Origin: Bombus terrestris
Taxonomy: Eukaryota; Arthropoda; Insecta; Hymenoptera; Apidae
Length of the DNA: 64,000 nucleotides
Assembly (NCBI RefSeq): GCF_910591885.1
Contig: NC_063271.1
Location: forward strand, 2,597,001 to 2,661,000
Direction: 5' to 3'
In this document: positions 26,801 through 39,556 of the stretch, piece after piece
Layout: each line of letters opens with the position of its first letter
Numbering within the stretch: the stretch's first letter is position 1
Program-made: the position numbers and the translations under genes
The notes under the pieces: model-generated
What the model was told of the DNA's origin: nothing
Databases searched by the model: none
The model's input: the letters and a program-made list of their open reading frames with translations, nothing else

Positions 26801-27859
26801 TCGTGGGTAAATTGGGAACAGGTCAAACAGAAAATGCAGAATCTTACGTAAATCGTTTTATATCGTTGGATGCTAAACGAGAATGATGAACGAGCGCGCG
26901 TGTATGTGTGTGTTTGTGTAGGGAATTTTGGTAGGTTGGGAAGAGTATATCGGTCGATGCATGTAACGGACAGCGGATTACTATAAATTTGCTCGCTAGG
27001 AGGTGTGAAAACCCTCCGCAGCTTGTCAGAAAGGCTTCTAAGCCAAAGTGGAATAGAGAGTCTTGTCTATGGAGGTCTTCGACGTGCCGATGGCGTAAAT
27101 CATTCGGAGGGGATCAACAGCGTGTAGAAAGCGAACTCGTCTTGTTAAGAAGCTGTTGGTTACATTCGATAATATAACATATCGTGTTAATATGGAGAAA
27201 AAGAATATGTGTAAAAGAAAAAATAAAACGAAATAAAATTAACCCTCTCGACTCGTACATACGTAGGACTTTATGAACCGAATATTGGTGAATAATTTTA
27301 CGAAATATATAGGGGGAGTCGTAGCTGAAAGGATCGGATACATCCTACGCGTTTTATTTTCACAGCACTGCATGAGACTTGGCAGGATTTTAATCGTGGA
27401 AGCAGATGTCCCCAGTTTTTTCTTGGTCACGGCCCGGTGACTGTCTCCGATGAATAACGAACCGACCAGCGTTACCGCCGATGAAACATCGCGATAAAAG
27501 CAACGATCGCCGAGGTTAGCAATTTTCTCGCGATTTTTTCCTCGGATCGGCAACGCTCGAAATTATCCGGCTTATTGATGTCTCTATTAACCGACAATGC
27601 GACGGAGATTGGTCGTCGTTCGTTTACTCCTTGCTTGATTAATACTTGATTAAGCGCACACCCACGTTCCCTTTCTATCTTTCACCGAGCTTATTTTATT
27701 ACCTTACTCGTGGCACACTTACACCGATCCCTGCCCCACGCTTGTTTTCATTCGATATAAAACTGTCCGATCGTGATATACGGCACGATGCTTTCTTACT
27801 TTCATCCATCCGTTGTGTCTGATTTCCTAAGTTTTTCTTCCATCAAAAATGCAATTGTC

Positions 27860-27908
27860 CGAACGTCGATTAATAGAACGTTCGATTATACGAACGTCGA
27901 GTAGTAGA
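27860..27908 (+). repeat. Imperfect ~16-bp tandem repeat, three copies
   Basis: Units of the form GAACGTCGATTAATAG recur three times with point changes. AACGTTCG inside the middle unit is itself a palindrome. Confidence 0.65.
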
Positions 27909-30080
27909 AAATTTGCGGATGCTCCCTTGGAAGAAAGATGGTAAACATTCGGAGAATCTTTACTCGATAATATGTGTTTCCGTTCGATATTAAATCTTCC
28001 TCTCGTATGAAAATAAAAATGTTTGATTACGCGAATTCGTCATGATTGGTTCGAACGATTAAAGTAGTACCGTACAAGAAATTAGAATATCGTTTCGTGG
28101 AATTTGCAACAGATTTAGTAAACACGGCATTCTCGATTCGTTTCGAATTACGTACGACGAAGACGTTATATCTTTAGATTCTAAAATAGCTACGTTTTGG
28201 AATACCTGTTGACTTTTTGTATATAATAGTCGTAATATTAGTCGAGTCGCATTAGCTGGATGTTTACACGAGAGAAAGTTCCCGGCTGTGGTTTCTCAAT
28301 TCGAATCGGTTGAGAATTTGCAATGGCGCGGCGTGTCTAGCCGATCCGCCGCCAATAGAAAGCGGTCCTAACGGGTCGAGTTCGCCGATTGATCCGTGAA
28401 GGAGGACCCGGCGACCACGCGAATAAATCACGAGTTCTCCCGCTGTCCAATCGACCTCCAACCTACTCGCTAAAATCCCCCCAAAACGTCTAACGTCAAA
28501 TGCCAAGGTTCTTCGAAAGGGCTCTTAACGACGTTTGCTTCGACGAGCTGAATCGATCGATTGCGTAAGGAAAAATTTCCATGACGATTTCGATGGTTCA
28601 GGTCGGCCGATTTCTTGGGCAATAAATAAATGGTAAGGAAGTATCAATAGAATTCGCCAAATATATATAACCGGTTATCACGACGGTGACACGAATCGGT
28701 GTTGTATTATTGCGTGTAAGCATGGCGACCCTATTCTACGTTTACAACACCTCGGTATTTAATAAAGTTGCATGTGTTTTAACGTAGATCGTAATACAAA
28801 TGAATCGTTGCAAAGTCGTCATTGATAGTTTGCAGCATCCACGATCGGTGCAACGAGAGAGCAACGGGGGATCGTTTAACTTGACGCGCGATTCGATATC
28901 TCTACCGTTAATTGTACGGTCGCTAATTGAATCGGACACGCGGTCGTGAGATAGCGCGACCAAGCGAACGAGAAAAACCTGTTTGCCACTTGCCCGGCTT
29001 CCTGCGTGTTCACGCGGCTATGTGTGTCTACATAATATGGCAACGATTTTTGTTAACCATCGAACCGACAAAAACGCGCGCCCCGATGCATTGGATAATT
29101 GTTACCGCCGCGTGCGTGCAGACCTTCTTTCGATAGTTTCCCGTTTTTTATTCCCCGCTAGAATTTCTCGCTCTCGACGCCTCGTTTCTACGATTCCCTT
29201 CTTTTTTCCCCCGTTCTTTTTCTCCTTCTCTCCCGTCCTCCAATACGCCGTTCCTGTCTCTCTTTCGCGTTCGCGTTCGCACTCACGCTGATTAACCGAT
29301 AATTAGTCGCGACGTATTTACGGTCTCTACGGCACTGTACAGGAATGCCAGCCGATTCTTTCCCCGTGACGTCCTAGTTAGGAAGCGAAAGGATCGGCCT
29401 GCTCCAAGGATTTTTTCACGGAAGATAAACGGCCGGTAATGAAGCAGCCGAGCAAAAATCGGCGAACCGCGTAAACAAGCGGCGCGCGAGTTGCCGAATC
29501 ATACGGCGTACGAACTTGTATCGCGTCGATTTGCCACCGATCTCGTCGAGCGTTATTCTCCGATGACGCGATCGATGTAATATCGACCTCGACGAGCGCC
29601 ATATTTTTTCGCCCGACTTTCGCGTTCCTGCTCGATGAGACGTACGGATAAAACATCGAACAATAACCAGCTGGCTGAAAAGTGATATGCTAATCGACCT
29701 AATAGTATGATAATAATTTCAGGAAGCGGTAATAGGACGTGGAACTTATTATTAAACAAAAGCACGCTCCGTGAAACGGAGAGACGCTTAGAATGCTAAG
29801 GTTTCCGAACGTGGATTCACAATAGGAACGAGAAGAAAATTCCTTCCTGCGAACTATTCTTCTACTCGGTCTCGTGTCTCCTCGTCATTTCCTTTCACGC
29901 TCGAAACAATCGTCCCGCCACTAGCTTCGTTCGTAGTTACTCTGAAACTAAGATCCTTCGATTCGCCTAGTCTCCCGTTTTCTTTCTCGTCGCTAGAATC
30001 TTTGCCGATCGAACGCCATTCGTGTGTTTCGCTCAACCGTAGCTATTGACGAACCAACTCGATTCCCTCGTAGAAGATTA

Positions 30081-30246
30081 GTTAGGAAAGAGACGAAACG
30101 TAGGGAAAGAGAAGAGAAGAGAAACCAAAGGGTGGAAACGGTAGAGGAATGAAGTTGAAACGAAGTTGGTCGAAAGGACTACGGGGAGAATCTAAGGACG
30201 ATTGTTCTGGGAAAAGTTGGAAGCAGAGAGAGAAAGAGAGAGAGAA
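30081..30246 (+). other. Purine-rich tract ending in (GA)n
   Basis: About 165 bp biased to A and G, ending in a broken (GA) array at 30,225-30,246. Confidence 0.65.
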
Positions 30247-33200
30247 TCCCTTTTACCAGGCAACGAACAATGCCAGGGTCATTTCACGTAGACCCTTCTA
30301 ACCTCGTGGTTAAACTGTCCCTTTAATAGCGACCTTCTCGTTTACCGCCATGTCCTTTGCCTCCGCTTAGCCCCTTTAAGGGAAATCCCCGTAAAGGTCT
30401 GCTCGCCACCGTTATGTAAGACACGCGAGCCGACTCGCCTCCCGCGGTGTCGCGATGCAGATGGTGAACGGCTTGCACGTCCCATTAATAATGCATTAAA
30501 TAAACCGAAGATTTGTCGGAGCCACTGTGCGCGCGTGTTTCGAAAGCGAAATAACTCGAGTACGAACGAGAGGATCGAAACGCTTTTCGACTCGAGCGAA
30601 TGTTCGAAAGGGAGAACGGGCGCGGAGAGGAAAGTTGGTTCGAAAGTTGGTTCCGTCGAAAACGAAACTCTGCTTTCGAAGCTTCGCTTTGGGAATTCGT
30701 TTCGGGTCGTCGTAAAGCGATACGATCAATCAGGGAAGGAATCGTGAAAAGGATGGGTGAAAGAAAAGTACTCGACCAACTACTTGGCAGACGCGATCCA
30801 CAGAGAGGAAGAGAGACACCCGGCTGGCTCTTTGGCGCGGATTAATTAATCTTTGTCGTCGGTGTATCGAGAAAGCAGGAAAATCGGGACAAGGGTGCTA
30901 GAAGCGTTATTAAACCCGAAGAGCAATATGGAGTGGAATAACAATGTCTATGACGAGGAGGCGGCCGCGCGCGCGACACAGGGATGAAAACGATCGACCC
31001 GCGCGTCGTCTCTTCCTCCTCCTCTCTTTTTCTCTTCTTTTCACTGGAAGGTTTCGCCGACTCTCTAATCGAGGGAAGCGTAATCGAGTGGCCGCTTCGT
31101 TGCGAAACGAAAAGTAACCGCTTCCGATCGGAAGCGGAGAAAAGAGAGACGTCATTGGCACTAGTCCAGAGGCACTGGCTAGAAAATTGTTTCCGGCGCC
31201 CACGCGTCGCACCACTCTACAATTTCTACGGTGTCCCAGTTTATTTCAGGCGTTATACAACTCCACACAGTTGTCACAAAGGCTTTCGGTGTCGTGCGAT
31301 TTCCTTCGACGCTGTGACTCTCGCACAGGCAGCTGTAACGCGTTTACCGTTCGAAAAAGTACGTACCTTGAGAACGATTCACAAACTCGTATATTCTGAT
31401 AATACCTTACTTTGTACCTTATGAAAATCGCCTCGATAACTTATGTTACCGTGATTCATCCACGTGGTATTCGATCTAACCACATCGGGCATCTGCCGTG
31501 GAAAAGAAACTCGACGCTACGACAACTGGCTAAGTCCCTCCGTGTCATTCTGTCCCTTTGTAAATTCATCCCCATCTGTATCTTTACTTTCTTCTCGTCA
31601 GAATCATTCGTTTTTGTCAACGTGTCTTCGAGTGTCTCTCCTCCGTACACACAGTTTCAGTGAAATTCGCGAGTTTCCTCGTAACGATTCGCAACATTGT
31701 TCGTAAGATTTCCACGCCGTGTGTTACGAAATACTTTACGAACTTTTCTGCAGGCCAGCGAAAGGAATTTCCATTCTGATCCTTGGCCCAAGCACGAAGT
31801 TACCTGTATCCAGAGTACGCATTCTCTTTCTTCATTCCTCGTCGAATAGACTTAGGCCTCGTCGAAACAAAAGTAGTCTTTTGCCATTTCAAGGGTGTAG
31901 CGGATTTACGAGCAGGCTTCGAGAGCTTTCCTGTGGGCACCCAAAGGAGAACCGGTTCGACCGGTTCCATCGAAAAACCGTCCGGTTTCGAAACCGTTTC
32001 ACGACGCTGTACGGGGTAAACTCGGAACAGGGTTGAATCGAGCGTGTCCATGGGAAACTCGGTTGACTGTCTTCTTCTTGCAAAACGAGCCTCTTCTCCG
32101 CTCTCCAGCCTTTCCATATCGTTGAATTAGTTCTGCAGATTTTCACAGCAGGCTCGCTAATTAACGATAACCCATTGATCACGAATGGCCGAGGTCAGTT
32201 ACGCGCTGGCCAGCTTTCACTCGTGACCATCGACGCGAGTCACCTCCGGATGAATCGACGCCGGCCATTGTGTCTTCGAGGAAATCGCGAATAATAGACG
32301 CGTACTCCGCGTTTTTCTTTAATCGTGGAAGATAATTCCGAGATGATTGAGAGGGAATTTACTTGCACGGAGGTTAACTCCTAATGCGGTGCTAGGCAAA
32401 AAGATTGTCATTCGACGTTTATTCGCGAATCGCGGCTTAATTCGCGGAGAACCTGTTTCGTGGATAAGGAATATTTATTGGAACGAAAGAATTCTTTCGC
32501 TCGTTTTTAACATGCTAGAGCGAGCCGTGCGTATTTCGCAAAACACGAAGATTAAGATACTTTAAACTTCTAGATCTAACGGTTATATGTGGCTATTAAC
32601 TCGATAGAAAATACGAGCCCGAGTAATCCATTAATTACCGTGTTTGGAAACTCGACTAACGTTCTAGCCAATTTTCGAATCGAAACAGTACGATCGACCG
32701 TGAAGAGCAATTCAAGCTAGAATACGTAGAATCGCGCGTTCTCCGTGGTGGATGCAACGTTTCTCTGTTAATTTTCCAACGAGTCGAAGCTCGGCTCGAT
32801 CGGTATTTATAACGGTCCTTGATCGCGGGACTATAAGTTGTCTCGTGGCGTGCAATCGTCAACCTTTGTCGCCGTTGATCCGAGAGATCGACGGAGAAAC
32901 GGGAGATCGCGGCCCGATCACCTGTGTCTTATTGATTCTAGCGCCTTTCAAACGGGTTGTGAGTGTTGTGACATTGGTCGATTGGCCTTTCCTAAATACC
33001 AAACCGCCAACCATGTCACGCCGCATACTCAACCGACCAGTCGCAAACGTGTATACATTTTCTGTGTTTACCATGAAGGAACGTTTCGTGGGCGATCGAC
33101 CGTAGGATCGTTTCATATCCAGCGAACGTGTCCAGAGAAATCCTGTCTTTTCCTCGAGAAAACGAAACGACGCCATTTCCTCTTGATCGAATGATACGTA

Positions 33201-35866
33201 GAAAATATAAATCGCGGTTAAGCGCAGATTCGGTGAAATTACGTATTCGTCGATGAATAAATAAAGATACGCGGCTTTTCAATAATTCTAAGAAGTCTAT
33301 GACACTACAGTGACTTTAGAACGATTCCTCGATGATTCACGGTTCTTTGACAATTCTCTTTGTGAAAGATTTCTACGTAAAAGATAGGCGCATCATTGGT
33401 ACGGTAAAATCTTCACGTGACACTGTAAATTTCAATCTCGCAGCTTATCGAACTCGGTTCTTTCTCGCAACCCGATATTTTAGCATAAACAGTTGACCTC
33501 TTTGCTGATCTTCTGGCACTCGTCATCCGCGATACATCTTCGGATCGCTGGCGTTGTTGCGATCGATACAGTTGCGCGTGTCAGATTTCTACTTAGTACG
33601 TAATAAGAAATCGTCGAAATTTGTTCCAACGAAAGCTAATCTCGTCGGTATCAGAGCCAAGGTATCGAATAATTTTAATTGGAAATGAAACCGTTTCGGC
33701 GAAGAGACGCGAGTACAAATGGCTGCGATATGGGTCGCGAGTAAGAGGTGGCGATCACCTTAATTTGTCATTAACGGCGCTGGAAAAAAGGCAACAGATG
33801 GAAAGAGAGCGGAGAGTCTGGAGCACGTTCGATTCGTTGCTAGTCGACGGCGTCCTTGCACCGTGGCTCATTCATTGGCTGGCGCACTTGCAACTCGCGC
33901 GCGACACCACGATCCGTCACTCCGTAATGAGTCAATGCTATAAATATTCTCACGCTTTTCCGACCACTTTTCTGCCGTCGCGAAACTGTCTCTCTCCCAA
34001 GTTGAGTTTCCCGAGGCCGTACCTCCGCGCAATCCTCGTTTCTCCGGCGACTTATATTTACATTCGTATTGCGTAACGCGACCCGGAAGAATCAGAAATC
34101 GACAACCAGAGATAAATGTTTCGTTAACTGTCTGATTTCTATAGAAACTGGACTGGATGAAGGATGAGAGTACGAGAGGCGATCGATCGACGAGTGACGT
34201 TTGAAAGTCGACCAACGAGGTCTCCGCTATCCTTGATTTAGTTAGGTTAACCCTGTCCTCGGTTATGAGGGAATGTGGGAATTACTCGAAATCGTGTTAG
34301 AAAGATTAAGTACGTGCCAGAACGAACAGTTTCGTCGAATCGAGCTTCCACTAAATTTGAAACACAATTGAATTTCTGTTTCAACAGCGGCAACACGTGC
34401 GAGCGATGCGTGTTCGGAGGTCAAGTATTCCGGAGTTCTCGTAAAATTTGGCAATGTACCGTGCAAAATCTGGCACGAGTACCGGTTACGCGGTGGCTTG
34501 TTATTTATCGTCGAGATACAAGGCCTCTGGTTTATTCTTCCTGTTCAGCTCGAATCACCTGCATACATTCAGCTGCATACGTTTGACTCTCGCAGGTTAA
34601 GATAACCGCTACCTACGTACATAAGACGATCCTCTCGTTAGTCAACTGTAAAGCAGTGTCATCAATCACGTACTCTCGTTTTCGTTCTGCCTATATATAA
34701 ACACGCGTAGCTTTTTGTCTCTTAATGCAGGGATATTAGCCTTCGATGACAGACCGCATATATCTGTCGCTGCTGCATTAGCTTTCAGTTAACCAGCCAA
34801 AGGAGTAACCCTCTGTAATCGGCTACTCGAATACCGCCACAACCACCAACTTTACGATCACGTTTTCCTTCGAAGCAGCATTTGCAATAGCATTGCATGC
34901 CAATTTCGCGGTACAAGTAGAATAGCAGTGAAAATAGCGAACCAACTACGCAGATAGCGAAACCACTCGCCTGTGGACGCGAGTTGCAAGTTCGATTATC
35001 GACTTGCAAACTCGATTACAAAATTCTGAACGTTTCTGCGTTTTACCTGGGTGGCCGAAATCGAGCGTTCGCACAGGTACGACATGTCGAAGGCCACACG
35101 GGAGCTGGATCACGAGAGCGGTGACGTCGGCGTCGATCTCGCCTCTCTCGAACGCCACTCGACTGGCAGCTGAAGGAGAGAGATACCTGTCGCGAGTGTT
35201 TTCGCGCGGTGTCGCGCTTTTTACGGAGGTGGACTTGACGATTTTGCAAGAGAGCGCACGGAGAGACTTACTTGGCGTCGCTGGATAATATAGGCACGCT
35301 CACACGCCGCCGTTAGGCAACTTCTAATCGTGTTAACGACACAAGGACGCGTGCATGTCTCGAGCGTTTGTAAACGCCTGTAAATGTACGCCGTGCGATA
35401 GCGCGCGCGAAAACGCGCGTGTAAATTGCGTGCAGCCACGGCGCGTACCAATTCGTACATCTGGTTTAAATATAGTCGACCGCCGGCAGAAACGTCTCGC
35501 GTTTAATTCGATTAAAGGTGAAACGTTCGGGCCGCCGTACACCGGCTCTTGCGTGGAAATATCCAGCCGCGATTTCTGTCGCTTCGTATAGAAACCGATC
35601 GTGAACAAAGAACACCGGAGATACACGCAACGTCTTTCGGCATCGAATCGATTATCGTGTTTTCAAGTTGAAAGTTAGAGGAGAAGATCGCCATGCGTCA
35701 CATTTCTTACTCTTCGCTGGAAAACAGATTCTCTACGTCGTTAATCGTCTCAACATTTTCAAATATCGCTCGTCGTGATATTAAAATATTAGAAACCGCG
35801 AGATATCGTCTGTCTACGGACAGAATTTGCTATGTGCGACCAACACGCGCGTCCACGTGACAAGCA

Positions 35867-35965
35867 ATCTTAAACCCGAATCACATGACACCTTTGTGAA
35901 AACAAAAGCATATTCCTCCATTGTAACGGTACAAATGCATCATACGTGTGATTCGGGTTTAAGAT
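35867..35965. repeat. 99-bp element bounded by perfect 18-bp inverted repeats
   Basis: ATCTTAAACCCGAATCAC at 35,867-35,884 is the exact reverse complement of the bases at 35,948-35,965. Pairing extends imperfectly three bases inward and several bases outward. The 63-bp interior is not obviously self-complementary, so it is not a typical pre-miRNA, whose loop is short. It could be a tiny MITE-like element, a cruciform-forming or insulator-type site, or a structured intronic RNA. No flanking target-site duplication is evident. Confidence 0.7.
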
Positions 35966-38900
35966 CGTTTCTGACGCGGATACGTGCGTCGGACGCACAT
36001 AATTTCGCCTTTAACGTTTACAGCTGCTGCAAAACTTTGTTAGCGTTTCGTGTTACGCGTTATCTTTAATTCAACTTGCGAAGTATCGCGGAACCCGATA
36101 GCAATTACGGAATAAGTAATTAAGTCTGTTTATGGTAAATGGACTTGTGGAAGTGAATCGCGCGTTGAGAATCGAATGTTTGCAATGAAATGTACGAATG
36201 TACGAAATACGAAGTCGATCGCTCTAGTTTCTAAGAGGCTCGTCTAATTCGATTTAATAATGCCACCATGCAAACCACCATGGAAACCAGAGCGAATTTG
36301 GAGCTCGGGGAACGCGTGAAACGCCCGAGCAATGCACGGAAAGCATTCGAGGTTCGCTAGCGAAATTTTCACCGCAAATTCGAGATTTGGTCGGCGGTCC
36401 GTGAACGCGAATCGATTCGTCGAGGCGACAAAACGGAGGCGAGGTCGCGTCGACTAACGGGGGCTAACGATTTGCTAGCGCCGATGTAACGCCGGTTTTT
36501 CTATCTTTAATGGCCCGTGACGACTGCGACTAAGAGCGTTTCGCGCGTGGGCACCGGTCGCCGTGAAATTTCCACGTAAACGTACGTATGCTACGTTCGT
36601 TCGTGTAGCGTAGACCGAACGAAAGGATCGCGATCGAAAGAGCAATCGATGAATCCGCGATCGAAACCCGCGATTCCTGCCGCTAAGGACGTTCGCTAGC
36701 CTTGTCTCGTTTCACGCGAACCTCCTGCGAAATGGAAACGGCGACCGAGTTGCGTGAGTCAACCGTAGAATGGATTTTTCTCGTGGAAAATGCTTCGCAA
36801 CGGATGTAACCGAAGGCTGATGCTTTCGATCGATTATTCTTCGCTCGACTCTCGAATCGTATTCCCCTTCGACGCTTGAAACGCGATCGAATAGAAAAAG
36901 GATTTTCTTTTCTCGTCCGATAAACGATTATGACACGAACACAGTGTGCACTCGTCTTAAATTCGGCCAGTTTCGAGTAACTCTGCTTAGATAACAAAGG
37001 ATAGGCCAGGTATACGATATGTCGGAGATCAGGCATAAATTTATTCGGTATAAAGATATAAACCGTACAACTGGTTCAACGTTCAACGTCCGATCTAGGA
37101 GCAAAACACGTATCGACGTAAAGCAAAGTTAGGCCAGGAAGGATTGCGACACGTTCGATAGAACGATTAAGAAATTGCCAAGAATCGCTTCTTTAAAAGC
37201 AACACGCATCAAAATCCTTGAACGTTTGATCGAAGCGGGATAAAAAGTCCATGGAGACTTTTACGTCCACTCACCGCGATCGAAACGCCGTGGCTGGTAT
37301 CGTCTCTTTAATTTTAGAAACGCGTTACGTCGTCGTTTCTGCGCGTATTTACAATCGTTCAGCGATGTTCCCTTCACTCGTCGGGAAGACCATCGACAGG
37401 AGAAGCTAAGAAACTGAAAAGAGAGAAGAGAGAAGAACGAATCGATTCGGCCAGTGTCTCCGGACTCCGGATGGACTCGAACGACGGGGCTATCGAACTC
37501 GAGGCCTTAACCTTTGCGAGATCGTCCGGAATAACTTTGAGGTGTTTGTTTCTAGAACACGCGCGTTCGTCTAGACGCCAACTGGTTCGACCTACGTGTA
37601 TTTATGCAGCTCGATCTCTGTCGCGTTCCACCGACCTTCGCGATGTACCTTCTCTTCTTTTCTTTCTCTCTCTTACTCACCCCGTATCGCGATTTCTCTC
37701 GCGTTCGCGGTCGTATCGGCACCGTCGTCGATTTGCATAAAGACGGTGGTGTATTCCCCGCACGGCGATCGTCGAAACGTTGGCCGCGCCGATGGGATGA
37801 TCGAAATCCGTGTTACGAGGTCGATCCTCGTAGTCGTCTCCTGCCGAGCCACGCCGAGTTTCGTCGAAACGGAAAAGCGAAGAAAAAGATTCAGCCTGCT
37901 GCACCTTCTTCCGACCGTTCGTAAATCTTGCTCCTACCAGCCTGGCGTATAATATATCCTGCAACATTGCGATAGAAATCAATTCGCCTTGGTCGTTTTT
38001 GTCCGCTTTTAGTCGAAACTTTAACGAGGGTGTTTCGACCGGTTGAAACTTTCGGCATGCGTATCCAAAAGGACAGGTAGCAAAGTTTGTTAGATCGGAG
38101 AGAAGAACGGTAGAGAAGTTATTTCACGACAAATATATACAAAAGTGTTCTCGTGTTGTTGGCTTTCCCTCGAGGATGAGAGGTAATCGGTTCGTTCGAG
38201 AGGCGAACGATACGACGCGAAGCTCTGTTGCTGTCTAGAGGAACAGGTCAGAGAGGCTTGTGTTATCGTGGCGGAATTGCAATTGCAAAATAATGAATGG
38301 GACAAACCTAGCGTAACCCCATTGTACGATGTTCTCGTCTCGTCTGCCGTTTCGAAAAAACCTGTTTTTCTACGAGCACCGCTCTTCGTCCACGTCTAGT
38401 CGTTCAACGACGCTCGTTCAAATGCAAAAGTTTCGCGTCAACAAAAGGGTAGAGAAATTAAAAAGGAGCTCGCTGTTAAAAGGACGACGATCGTTCATGC
38501 CGTGGTTGCTCGAGACACGACGCGTACTATATCGGGTGTTTTATTCTTTAATACCATATCATTAATATTTATTTATTATTTTCTCGATGGGAATAACGAA
38601 TCTTCCCACGAAATAAGCTCGAACACGATACACGGTAGGATCTGCTAGATCGCTGACTTTGCGCTAACTTTTCAAATCGGCTTGCAAAGCGAAATTAAAA
38701 GAATTAGCAAAGAACAACGTAACGCGCTTTGCGTGAGTTACGATAAAAGGAAAAACGTAAAGTTCGTGCTGTGACATATTATATAATTTCACGTGAAATG
38801 CGATTGTTGGTAGGTATTAAACCGCCACCCAGTATACCGTGTCACCTGTGTGCCTCGAAGCACGAATCCGTTCACAGGAGAACGTCTTTTTCCTTTGTGT

Positions 38901-39423
38901 CTGTCGTGCTCCTGTGCCTGCTGCATTTGGAACACCTTTCATATCCCGCCTTATTGTCGCGCTCGCATGTAAATACGCGAGCACGATCCTCCGGGTAAAT
39001 GACTCACAGGCCCCGTACGGCTTCCTTCCTTTGGGTAAACACCGCGATCGCGTGCGATTTCTATCGCTTGGATACCTCGGTGCAACCATGCTGCGCCTTG
39101 AAGTCGCGCGGGTTTCCAACATAACAATAAGACTTCACAGCTCCCGTTCGTCCTAGTAATTTTTTATTTTACGATAAAAATACCCTGGGTGCCTGTTCTT
39201 TGGATATTTTTACGTTGAAATTTAATCGATCGTTTGAGATGTCGAAGCTTCGCTTAGCTTATTCGTACACTTGTCGAGCATCGAACGAAGCATTTTGGTT
39301 ATATATCGAAAATGTTACATCTATTTCGTACTGGTACGTACCTGTAATGCATTCCTATTGTTAGATTACAAACGTAATTCAAGTTGTTCGAATGTCGTTA
39401 CACTAGGAATTGTTCACGAACAA

Positions 39424-39556
39424 CGGTCGTTTGTCTGTTTCAGGTAAGCGAGCTTTAGAGGATAGATCGATCTGCGTAGTGTGGACCCGTCGTTAACCGT
39501 TTCCTGGCGGCTGGTTGAAATTTGTTTTACGAACAAAACGCGCTACCTGGACAGAG
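39424..39556 (+). other. Recursive splice (ratchet) site 2 with possible 113-nt RS-exon
   Basis: The pyrimidine-rich stretch at 39,428-39,440 leads to CAG ending at 39,443, followed directly by GTAAGC (GT at 39,444-39,445). The 14 bases across the junction, TGTTTCAG|GTAAGC, are identical to those at the 13.9-kb site, on the same strand. A downstream donor, GAG|GTAGGT with GT at 39,557, would define a recursive-splice exon of 39,444-39,556 (113 nt). The 25.5-kb spacing from site 1 fits stepwise removal of one very long intron. Neither flanking sequence resembles a coding exon. The alternative is an ordinary acceptor of a non-coding exon that happens to start with GTAAGC. Confidence 0.6.

Larger units (their letters stand above)
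13959..39420. other. Non-coding stretch between the two ratchet sites
   Basis: 25 kb without a supported exon on either strand. Contains GA/CT arrays (15.9, 18.7, 20.2 kb), purine tracts (22.4, 30.1 kb), the 20-bp minisatellite (23.8 kb), a ~16-bp tandem repeat (27.9 kb) and the inverted-repeat element (35.9 kb). TATA-like TATAAATAA at 22,549 and TATATATAA at 34,692 lack a matching initiator. Confidence 0.6.

Noticed and set aside
28264..28506. Minus-strand 80-codon frame
   Set aside because: Reads fairly protein-like, but splice signals are poor and no family is recognised.
34692..34699. TATA-like TATATATAA
   Set aside because: No initiator or exon-like sequence about 30 bp downstream.
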